Shown: piece after piece, positions 1-5,726 of the stretch
Numbering within the stretch: position 1 is the stretch's first letter
Layout of the letters: each line of letters opens with the position of its first letter
NCBI GenBank assembly: GCA_017442445.1
Contig: JAFRZS010000050.1
Span: 1-6,183 of the forward strand
Direction: 5' to 3'
Length of the DNA stretch: 6,183 nucleotides
From: Clostridia bacterium
Lineage (GTDB): Bacteria > Bacillota > Clostridia > Oscillospirales > Acutalibacteraceae
The notes under the pieces: generated by a model
Told to the model about the DNA's origin: nothing
The model's input: the letters and a program-made list of their open reading frames with translations, nothing else
Database searches by the model: none
Position numbers and translations under genes: made by a program

Positions 1-37
1 ATAATATCAAAAACTGTAAAGTTTTATGTTTTATACT

Positions 38-127
38 ACGAACAAACCTCACCGCTCGGCGTACCTTTGTACGCCTTCGGGCATACAAAATCAAGGCTGA
101 AGCCTTGATTTCGCTCGGTTTGTCCGT
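38..127 (-). repeat. Branched inverted-repeat element (three-way-junction-like intergenic element)
   Basis: The segment contains nested palindromes. An outer stem pairs 38-48 with 117-127. Inside it are a perfect hairpin of 58-64 with 69-75 (arms GGCGTAC/GTACGCC, loop CTTT) and a perfect hairpin of 88-97 with 102-111 (arms AAATCAAGGC/GCCTTGATTT). In the outer stem, A41 opposite C124 is a mismatch in plus-strand RNA but a G-U wobble in minus-strand RNA. The stem is therefore continuous (11 bp) only when read leftward, as the 3' region of the gene at 199-2196. CGCTCGG occurs twice, at 53-59 and 112-118, at the two sides of the junction. I count 47 G or C in 90 bases, clearly above the AT-rich flanks. 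The pattern resembles dispersed palindromic intergenic repeats, but copy number cannot be judged from one window. It could also serve as a compound terminator or an RNA-stability element. Confidence 0.6.
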
Positions 128-160
128 TCTTCATCTTTTTTCCTATCCCCTTAAGACTGA

Positions 161-188
161 GCTGTAAAAAACTTCGGTTTTTTACAGC
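161..188 (-). terminator. Perfect 12-bp hairpin downstream of the RCC1/TPR gene, possible terminator
   Basis: Arms GCTGTAAAAAAC (161-172) and GTTTTTTACAGC (177-188) enclose the tetraloop TTCG. The hairpin begins 10 bp beyond the stop codon of the minus-strand gene, where a terminator is expected. The run of six T lies inside the arm rather than after it, in both directions, so it is not a textbook Rho-independent terminator. On plus-strand RNA the loop is the very stable C(UUCG)G. It could stop transcription from either side or protect a 3' end. No other gene end is visible to its left in the window. Confidence 0.45.
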
Positions 189-198
189 ATCTTTACTT

Positions 199-2196
199 TT
201 AATATATCCAATTTTTAATGTTTATTTCGGGAGTTGCAATAAATTGCTTCTTCTGAGTTAAAGCAACGGAGAAACCGTTACCTGCTGAGCAATCAGAAGC
301 CTTTTTGATTGAGGGAACAGAATTATCTGTTGAAAGAAGTGTGCCGTCAGCTTTGATTGCGATAGAATGTTTATAACCTGCTGAAATTGCAATAACATCC
401 GACCACTCGGATACATTTGTCTGACCAAAATCGGTTGCATTATCAAGGATTGCGGAAAGCACTTTTCCGTCAGAGGTTAGCGCAAGAATATGTTTATAAC
501 CGGCGGAAATTGAAACGATATCTTTCCATTTTACGATTTCTTCATTGAAAAGAGTTGAAACAACCGTACCGTCTGAAAGCAAACCGATTGTAAAATCGTC
601 ACCCGCAGAAATTGCAATAACATTTTTCCATGAGGATACATTTGATTGCCGTTTATTGTTTTCTCCGAGATATTGCGTTGCAACTACGGTGCCGTCAGAT
701 TTTAATCCGACAGTGTGTCGGCTACCCGCTGAAATTGCGATAATATCTTCCCATTCGGAAACGTCACATTGACCGAATCTGTTATCACCTGCGACAACGA
801 CATGACCGTCAGATGTAAGACCTACGGAATGATAGGTACCTGTTGCTACAGAAACAATATCAGACCACGAAGCGACATTAATTTCACCGTAATTGGAATA
901 GCTGAGCATAGTTGCAGTCTGAACAGTTTTGTCAGCTTTGATTGAAAGGGCGTGGTGTTCTCCTGAAGCAACAGTTTCATTGATAAGTCGGTCAAGAGCT
1001 TCAATATCCGTTGAAGTGATACCGCAGAGGTTTGCAAGATGAACAGCTTCTCTGATTTTTCCGTCGTTATAAAGCGAGTTGATTTCTTTATAAAACTCGT
1101 CAGACTTTAAAAGCTCAACTGCTTTTGGTTCAGCTTTTGCAAGAGCGAGATTTTCAGCGGCATCGAGGATATTACCGCTTTGGAAAAGCTCGTTTCCGAC
1201 TTCATAATAATCTGTCGGAGCAAAAACCGTAAGTGACAAAATGAATGCGCCGAGCGCTAAAACCAACAAAGCGCAAAGTGTTATTATCAATATCTTTATA
1301 CCTTTGATATGTTCTTTGAAAAACATTCCCAGTGCAAAAAGGCGATATCTTATATCATTAAGAGCGCCTATAGCTTTATCGGCGGTAGTGATTTCAAATG
1401 TATCCTCAGCAGAAATTTCCATTTCATCAAGAGTATGAATGATATCTTCTTCAGGAAAGAAATCCTCCTGATTAAGTCGCTCAGAAACAGCCATGTTATA
1501 TGAATTAAGGAAAATTTTTGTTTCTCGGTCAGCGCAGTGAAGTGCGTTATTAAAGTTTTTGTATTGAGTAAGAGAAATTTCTGATTCTGTAAGTTTAGCG
1601 ATATCTCTGAGATTCAATTCGCAAAGCAGTTTTCCGATATAAGCCAAAGGCTCGCGTGTTGAAATCTCAAGAATTTCATTGAAAAGATTGTCTGCTTCGT
1701 CAAATTTTCCGCGGTTAACGAAACTGAAAGCTTTGTTTCGTTTTTCGTTCGCAATCTTTTTTGTAGCAATAATGTTATTTATTTCCTTGCCCTGTTTTCT
1801 GTAAACGGCTTTTATCGGTGCCGGGGCATTGAGTATAGCCGTTTTATAGTATTCGCTGTCCGTGAAATTTTCATTACCTGCATAATGTGTGTGAAGTTCA
1901 AATTTTTTCTTTACGGAGTTATAAAAATTTTCAACCTTGAACTCACATAAAGCGAGGCACCAGTTAGCCTCATAGTCATTTTTTGCCCTTGCAGAGATAA
2001 TTTCTCTGAAACAGGATTCAGCTTTTTTGAAATCAAGATTGCGTAGATAACTATATCCTGCGTTGAATTTTTCTATACGCGCATCTGTAAGTCTGGAAGG
2101 AATAACAATTTCTACACCGCAATCATGTGTAAAAGTAAGCTTTTTTTCGGGAACTTCAAGAATTTTTCCGCAAAATTTACAACGCAATTCAGGCAT
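199..2196 (-). CDS. Membrane-anchored TPR/RCC1-repeat beta-propeller protein with N-terminal Cys knuckle
   Basis: This 665-residue protein has unknown function. In order it shows: a CxxC knuckle (C6, C9) with H24 and C26 as possible further zinc ligands; TPR-like helical stretches at about 40-95 and 150-195; an acidic linker at about 243-268; one strongly hydrophobic helix at about 300-325 preceded by basic residues (KEHIKGIK); a second TPR-like helical stretch at about 330-405; and a C-terminal RCC1-like domain at about 412-665. The last has seven units of the form G-x-x-H-S/T-x-G-L-x-S-D-G-T-V, at 412, 453, 491, 532, 566, 607 and 639, joined by W-x-D-I-x-A-I-S-A-G linkers. Basic residues before the helix suggest the N-terminus is cytoplasmic and the propeller outside (inference). 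RCC1 repeats usually mediate protein binding, and TPRs likewise. The start is supported by AAAGGAG at 2206-2212, nine bases upstream. It is transcribed alone, divergently from proC. The family is recognised at domain level only. Confidence 0.9.
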   Translation of the reverse strand: MPELRCKFCGKILEVPEKKLTFTHDCGVEIVIPSRLTDARIEKFNAGYSYLRNLDFKKAESCFREIISARAKNDYEANWCLALCEFKVENFYNSVKKKFELHTHYAGNENFTDSEYYKTAILNAPAPIKAVYRKQGKEINNIIATKKIANEKRNKAFSFVNRGKFDEADNLFNEILEISTREPLAYIGKLLCELNLRDIAKLTESEISLTQYKNFNNALHCADRETKIFLNSYNMAVSERLNQEDFFPEEDIIHTLDEMEISAEDTFEITTADKAIGALNDIRYRLFALGMFFKEHIKGIKILIITLCALLVLALGAFILSLTVFAPTDYYEVGNELFQSGNILDAAENLALAKAEPKAVELLKSDEFYKEINSLYNDGKIREAVHLANLCGITSTDIEALDRLINETVASGEHHALSIKADKTVQTATMLSYSNYGEINVASWSDIVSVATGTYHSVGLTSDGHVVVAGDNRFGQCDVSEWEDIIAISAGSRHTVGLKSDGTVVATQYLGENNKRQSNVSSWKNVIAISAGDDFTIGLLSDGTVVSTLFNEEIVKWKDIVSISAGYKHILALTSDGKVLSAILDNATDFGQTNVSEWSDVIAISAGYKHSIAIKADGTLLSTDNSVPSIKKASDCSAGNGFSVALTQKKQFIATPEINIKNWIY
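202..963 (-). repeat. RCC1-like repeat array encoding a seven-bladed propeller
   Basis: This is the repeat region within the gene at 199-2196. Seven copies of the H-x-x-x-L-x-S-D-G-x-V core occur at spacings of 41, 38, 41, 34, 41 and 32 residues. DNA similarity between units is still visible: near-identical stretches of about 20 bases centred on GAAATTGCAATAACAT lie at about 377-400, 602-624 and 725-747, which suggests fairly recent duplication or gene conversion among blades. The protein ends in E-I-N-I-K-N-W-I-Y, matching the E-I-N-V-A-S-W opening of the linker after the first unit, so the C-terminal strand could complete blade one. Seven blades is the number found in RCC1 itself. Confidence 0.8.
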
Positions 2197-2235
2197 ATAT
2201 AATTACTCCTTTCTGTAAAATATCAAATCACATAT

Positions 2236-2264
2236 ATTCTATCATATATCGACGAAATAATCAA
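2236..2264 (-). promoter_or_regulatory. Sigma-A-type promoter for the TPR/RCC1 gene
   Basis: On the minus strand, TTGATT (2259-2264) is followed after 17 bases by TAGAAT (2236-2241). An overlapping alternative uses TTGATT at 2263-2268 with TATGAT at 2241-2246 and a 16-base spacer. Either would start transcription about 30-40 bases before the ATG at 2196, with the ribosome binding site at 2206-2212 inside the leader. The match is fair, and the AT-rich context raises the chance of coincidence. Confidence 0.5.
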
Positions 2265-2277
2265 TCAAAAATTTTTG

Positions 2278-2306
2278 TTGTAAAAGTAGAAAAAATATAT
2301 TATAAT
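2278..2306 (+). promoter_or_regulatory. Sigma-A-type promoter for proC and the downstream secreted-protein gene
   Basis: TTGTAA (2278-2283), a 17-base spacer and a perfect TATAAT (2301-2306) lie 39 bases before the proC ATG, giving a short leader of about 33 bases. It diverges from the leftward promoter at 2236-2264, so the two regions are adjacent but not overlapping. No operator or riboswitch fold is evident in the short leader. Confidence 0.65.
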
Positions 2307-2345
2307 ATAGAAGAATACTGTAAATTAAGAAAGTATGGTAGTAAG

Positions 2346-3161
2346 ATGAAAAGAACAGTTGGTTTTTTAGGAACAGGGAATATTGCCAATGCCATAATGG
2401 ACGGAATGGTAAGTTCAGGTCTTTTTAGCGGTAAAGAGATTGGTGTATATGACCTTGATAAAACAAAAGCGCTAAAATGCAGTGATGGTTACGGTGTAAC
2501 TCCTTTTGACACATCAGATGAACTTGTTAAGAATTGCTCTGCAGTAATTTTTGCGGTGAAACCGAATATACTGCCGATTGTACTCAGAGAACTTGATAAG
2601 GTTATGTGTGAAGAAAATACATTGATAATTTCCGTAGCGGCAGGTACAGAAATTAAAACTATTGAAGAATGTCTTTCACAAAAGCTCAGAGTAGTCAGAA
2701 TAATGCCCAACATCAACGCAAAAGTATCAGAAGCTATTTCGGCAATATGTGCAAATGATGCTGCAGGGGAAGAGGATATAGCATTTGCTGAGAGAATTTT
2801 CAATTCTGCGGGAAAAACTGTAAGACTTGAGGAAAATCTTTTTTCAGAATTTTGTGCGGCGGCAGGTTCAGCACCTGCATTTGCGTATATTTTTCTTGAC
2901 TCTATTGCAAGAGCGGCGGTCAAAAATGGCGCGTACAAGTCAGAAGCTTTAAAAATGGCATCTGAGCTTATGTTCAGAAAAGCAGAAGTGATTTTCAGCG
3001 AAGATGATGACATTGAAAAGAAAATAGCTCAGATTAAATCTGAAAATTCAACGGGTGCAAAAATTATTGAGACACTTGAGAATAACGGATTTTATGAAGC
3101 GGTAGAAAATGCTGTTAACAAAACAGTTGAAAAAGATATAAAAATGAAAAACAAGAAGTAA
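2346..3161 (+). CDS. proC: Pyrroline-5-carboxylate reductase (ProC), divergent active-site loop
   Basis: ProC catalyses the last step of proline synthesis, the NAD(P)H-dependent reduction of 1-pyrroline-5-carboxylate, in the cytosol. At 271 residues it has the usual family length (E. coli 269). The N-terminal Rossmann fold shows G-F-L-G-T-G-N (6-12), and F-A-V-K-P (69-73) matches the family's conserved V-K-P. M-P-N (120-122) and A-A-G-S-A-P-A-F (172-179) correspond to the MPNTPA and GSSPAY segments. The C-terminal dimerisation helices are collinear with E. coli ProC, from memory, through the final N-G-F-Y-E-A-V. The near-invariant S-P-G-G-T-T loop reads S-E-N-S-T-G (232-237), and MPNTPA reads MPNINA, so the substrate site is unusual. 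The ribosome binding site is weak: no AGGAG precedes the ATG, but the Rossmann start fits this codon exactly. The gene is first in a two-gene unit with the secreted protein 13 bp downstream. Confidence 0.9.
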   Translation: MKRTVGFLGTGNIANAIMDGMVSSGLFSGKEIGVYDLDKTKALKCSDGYGVTPFDTSDELVKNCSAVIFAVKPNILPIVLRELDKVMCEENTLIISVAAGTEIKTIEECLSQKLRVVRIMPNINAKVSEAISAICANDAAGEEDIAFAERIFNSAGKTVRLEENLFSEFCAAAGSAPAFAYIFLDSIARAAVKNGAYKSEALKMASELMFRKAEVIFSEDDDIEKKIAQIKSENSTGAKIIETLENNGFYEAVENAVNKTVEKDIKMKNKK

Positions 3162-3174
3162 AGGAGAAATAGGT

Positions 3175-5175
3175 ATGTTTATAAAAATTATTTCTGCAAT
3201 TTTATCTGCGATAATGCTTTTATTCAATTTTACACCTGCTCAGATTCCTGAAAACAAATTTGATGTAAGTGTTGAAGAAAGCGCATACGCAGATTTACAG
3301 GAACTCAACAAATCTGTAGAGGAAGCAAATACTTTGATTTCGGTCATGACAGGATATTTTGAAGCTGAAACATGGGCAGAGTTATCGGCACTTCTTGCAG
3401 AAGCAGAAGCGTATTCTGAAACAACATCAGCAGAAAATCAGCCTGAAATTGATGCACTTGCATCAGACATTTCTGCAAAAACTGCAGAGCTTTACAATCT
3501 TCCTGCAAATACTGAAGAACTCAGAAATGCAGTTGCTTTGGCAGAAAGCTATAATAAATATTCATATACTCCTGCTTCATGGTCAGCTGTTGAGACAGCA
3601 CTCATGAATGCTTACAATGTCCCCGATGATGCTACTGTTACATTACAGCCGACAATCAACGGATACACAGCAGATATAACAGAAGCGCTCAACAACCTTT
3701 CTGCGGGTGCAAACTATACACTTCTTGAAACAATTTATCTTTCGTATGAAGCACTTGCAGAGAAAAAATATCTGTACACACCTGAATCATGGGCTAATCT
3801 TCAGGCAGTAGTTGATGATATTGACTGGACATTGGACGCATCGGGTGACAATCAGTATTATATTGATTCTTACACAATAAGACTTACAAATGCTATCAAC
3901 AAGCTTGAATTTGTCACATATGATATCACATTCCATCATAATGACGGCAGCGATGACCTTATCATAAGTGTAAGATACGGCGAAGAAACAGCCGAATACA
4001 TACCTGCTAATCCTGTAAGAAACGGCTATAATTTCGCAGGTTGGTACAGTGATAAAGACTTAACAACAGAGCACGTTTTCACCACTATGAAGGGTGATAT
4101 TGATGTTTATGCAAAATGGGAAAAGAAACCTGAAACAGCACAGCTTGTTGTGTCTGTACTCGGCGGCTACGGATACATCAGAGCAAACGGTGCAGAAGAG
4201 GTTTATATGGGATCAACTCATACGAAATCCTATGAACTCAACACACTTTGCACAATCAGAACAAAAGCTTCAGGCTCAAATCAGTTCTTATTCTGGTATG
4301 ATTCAAGAAACAGAGTTATTTCAACAGACCCGACATACACACTTGCAATAACAAATGATATCAGTATCACAGCACAGTATGCAAACACAATTGATAACCA
4401 TTACAGAGTTGTTTTTGTTGACAGAAATAATGTGATTTTATCAACAGCATATGTAAAACACGGTTCATCTGCAACTGCCCCTAATATGAGAAATAAGTAT
4501 TATTCAGGCTATGTTTTTGACAGTTGGGATCAGGATTTCTCATCAGTAACATCCCATATGATAATCAGAGGCAATTATGTATTAAAACAGGAAGAATATA
4601 AGGTAGAAGCAGTCGGCGGAATAATTGAAAACGCAAGTGCTGATAATATGTATCAGTATGATACAAAAATTACAGTTGCTCCTGAAAAGCTTACAGATGC
4701 AAACGGAAACAAGTTTACAGGTTGGTCAGATGACGGCGGAAAAACAATAATCTCAACCGAAGAAAATTATTCCTTCTATGTCTGCCGTGATGTTACAATT
4801 ACAGCAGTTTATGCTGAAAATATAACAGCACAACCGACAGTAACACTTTATTCAAAGGTTGTAAATAATTACAGAGTAACATTCACAGTTGAGAGAAACC
4901 TTCCTGAAGGCTATACATTCATTGAATCGGGAATACTCTTTACAAAGAATGAAGCAATTGTAGAAAGCGGCCACTTCACAGTGGAACACGCATCAGACAA
5001 TGAAGAAATCAAGCAGGGAAGAACAGTTTCACACGAACAGGACGGACAGTATTCTGTAGTGCTTGTAGCATCTAACACCAAAACATATTACGCAAAAGGC
5101 TATGTAATTTACCTTGACCAAATGGGTGAAATTCAGATAGCATACACAGATGTTTTAAGCGAAACAGTAGGTTAA
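3175..5175 (+). CDS. Secreted multi-domain repeat protein (FIVAR-like and InlB/Flg_new-like modules)
   Basis: This is a 666-residue exported protein of unknown specific role. Residues 1-23 form a signal peptide (basic F-I-K, hydrophobic core, then T-P-A-Q). Three helical FIVAR-like modules follow (about 40-246), with W67, W136 and W206 spaced 69-70 residues apart and Y-T-P-x-S-W in the last two. An InlB B-repeat/Flg_new module (249-316) has the hallmark N-P-V-R-N-G-Y-x-F-A-G-W-Y and ends V-Y-A-K-W. Three looser beta modules of the same type (about 322-403, 409-470, 475-547) end in I-T-A-Q-Y-A or I-T-A-V-Y-A. A final beta domain (about 553-660) contains Y-Y-A-K-G-Y-V. Such modules occur in adhesins and carbohydrate-binding surface proteins. 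No LPxTG motif, dockerin, SLH domain, catalytic domain or C-terminal helix is visible, so it appears to be released or held non-covalently. The start is supported by AAGGAG at 3161-3166, overlapping the proC stop. A terminator follows directly. Confidence 0.9.
   Translation: MFIKIISAILSAIMLLFNFTPAQIPENKFDVSVEESAYADLQELNKSVEEANTLISVMTGYFEAETWAELSALLAEAEAYSETTSAENQPEIDALASDISAKTAELYNLPANTEELRNAVALAESYNKYSYTPASWSAVETALMNAYNVPDDATVTLQPTINGYTADITEALNNLSAGANYTLLETIYLSYEALAEKKYLYTPESWANLQAVVDDIDWTLDASGDNQYYIDSYTIRLTNAINKLEFVTYDITFHHNDGSDDLIISVRYGEETAEYIPANPVRNGYNFAGWYSDKDLTTEHVFTTMKGDIDVYAKWEKKPETAQLVVSVLGGYGYIRANGAEEVYMGSTHTKSYELNTLCTIRTKASGSNQFLFWYDSRNRVISTDPTYTLAITNDISITAQYANTIDNHYRVVFVDRNNVILSTAYVKHGSSATAPNMRNKYYSGYVFDSWDQDFSSVTSHMIIRGNYVLKQEEYKVEAVGGIIENASADNMYQYDTKITVAPEKLTDANGNKFTGWSDDGGKTIISTEENYSFYVCRDVTITAVYAENITAQPTVTLYSKVVNNYRVTFTVERNLPEGYTFIESGILFTKNEAIVESGHFTVEHASDNEEIKQGRTVSHEQDGQYSVVLVASNTKTYYAKGYVIYLDQMGEIQIAYTDVLSETVG
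3358..3912 (+). repeat. Three FIVAR-like helical modules
   Basis: These cover residues 62-246 of the secreted protein. Three units of about 70 residues each carry an aromatic-x-x-x-S/T-W start (E-T-W at 67, A-S-W at 136, E-S-W at 206) and close in an A-L-N-N-L or A-I-N-K-L helix end. The first is the most diverged. FIVAR modules are three-helix units found in sugar-binding or matrix-binding surface proteins; the ligand here cannot be read from the sequence. Confidence 0.6.
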
Positions 5176-5178
5176 ATC

Positions 5179-5216
5179 AAAATATGCACTAAGCAGATGC
5201 TTAGTGCATATTTTTT
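5179..5216 (+). terminator. Rho-independent terminator of the proC/secreted-protein unit
   Basis: Thirteen perfect pairs, ATATGCACTAAGC (5182-5194) with GCTTAGTGCATAT (5199-5211), enclose a four-base loop. Further A-T pairs extend the base outward to 5179/5214. A run of six T (5211-5216) follows. It begins three bases after the stop codon at 5173-5175. It separates this unit from spoVAC; the A-run on the left gives some leftward capacity as well. Confidence 0.9.
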
Positions 5217-5240
5217 GTTTTTATACAGACACTACGAAAA

Positions 5241-5246
5241 AGGAAG
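5241..5246 (+). promoter_or_regulatory. Ribosome binding site that fixes the spoVAC start
   Basis: AGGAAG lies seven bases before the ATG at 5254. The longer in-frame ATG at 5197 falls in the loop and stem of the upstream terminator and has no ribosome binding site, so 5254 is preferred. Confidence 0.8.
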
Positions 5247-5253
5247 TGTCATA

Positions 5254-5694
5254 ATGAAAATTTCAAAACAAGAGTATTCGGATATGGTGAAAAAGGCATC
5301 GCCGCCGTCACCGAAGCTTAAAAATTCAATAAATGCGTTTTTGTTCGGTGGACTTATCTGCACAATAGGTGAGCTTTTATCACAGACGTATTCAATGATA
5401 TTTTCAATCGAAGAAGCAAAAGCATTAGTACCGGCTACACTCATAATTATTACTGCAATTCTGACAGGACTCGGAATATTTGATAATATAGCAAGATATG
5501 CCGGAGCCGGTACAATAGTTCCCATAACAGGCTTTGCAAATGCAGTAGTGTCACCCGCACTTGAATTTCAAACCGAAGGTTTTGTTCTCGGCACCGCCGC
5601 AAATATGTTTAAAATCGCAGGTCCCGTCATAGTTTACGGCACATCAGCAAGTGTGGTGTATGGGGTTATTTATTGGGTAACGACTTTATTTTAA
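5254..5694 (+). CDS. spoVAC: Stage V sporulation protein AC (SpoVAC)
   Basis: SpoVAC is an inner-membrane component of the SpoVA channel of the spore. In Bacillus it takes part in dipicolinic acid uptake during sporulation and release during germination, and has been described as mechanosensitive. The 146-residue product is close to the usual length. It shows the short polar N-terminus, hydrophobic segments at about 28-49, 58-76, 85-100 and 122-144, and the family signatures F-L-F-G-G-L-I-C-T-I-G (29-39), A-G-A-G-T-I-V-P-I-T-G-F-A-N (83-96) and A-L-E-F-Q-T-E-G-F-V-L-G (102-113). The chosen start matches the normal SpoVAC N-terminus. Terminators stand on both sides (5179-5216 and 5698-5725), so it appears monocistronic; the usual partners spoVAD and spoVAE do not follow. 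Only 37 bases separate the upstream T-run from the ATG, and I could not find a convincing sigma-G promoter there. Its presence indicates a spore-forming lineage. Confidence 0.92.
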   Translation: MKISKQEYSDMVKKASPPSPKLKNSINAFLFGGLICTIGELLSQTYSMIFSIEEAKALVPATLIIITAILTGLGIFDNIARYAGAGTIVPITGFANAVVSPALEFQTEGFVLGTAANMFKIAGPVIVYGTSASVVYGVIYWVTTLF

Positions 5695-5697
5695 CAC

Positions 5698-5725
5698 AAA
5701 AGGCTTGCCGATTGGCAAGCCTTTT
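5698..5725. terminator. Bidirectional terminator between spoVAC and the convergent membrane-protein gene
   Basis: Twelve perfect pairs, AAAAGGCTTGCC (5698-5709) with GGCAAGCCTTTT (5714-5725), enclose the loop GATT. The hairpin starts three bases after the spoVAC stop and ends one base before the stop of the convergent gene, whose stop codon on the minus strand is 5727-5729. The GC-rich core and the short T-run on each strand suit termination from both sides. Confidence 0.85.
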
Positions 5726-5726
5726 C

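Noticed and set aside
38..127. Branched fold as a tRNA or tRNA-like gene
   Set aside because: There is no acceptor stem of tRNA form, no T-arm GTTCRA-type sequence and no anticodon loop. The two inner hairpins have four-base loops.
545..772. Open frame on the plus strand opposite the RCC1 repeats
   Set aside because: Its apparent internal repeats mirror the repeats of the minus-strand gene. It has no independent start signal or recognisable product.
202..963. Repeats as a CRISPR array
   Set aside because: The units are in-frame coding repeats with diverged sequence and RCC1-type protein cores, with no constant repeat plus unique spacer structure.
2489..3013. Open frame on the minus strand opposite proC
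   Set aside because: It lies wholly inside a clearly recognised gene, its product is low-complexity serine/alanine-rich, and it has no supporting context. It is a shadow of proC codon use.
5206..5236. Possible sigma-G promoter for spoVAC (GCATA at 5206-5210)
   Set aside because: At 17-19 bases spacing the downstream bases do not match the sigma-G -10 consensus (best CACTACG), and the -35 would lie inside the terminator stem.
5197..5253. Longer N-terminus for SpoVAC from an ATG at 5197
   Set aside because: That ATG sits in the loop and stem of the upstream terminator, has no ribosome binding site, and adds residues absent from the SpoVAC family. The ATG at 5254 has AGGAAG seven bases upstream.
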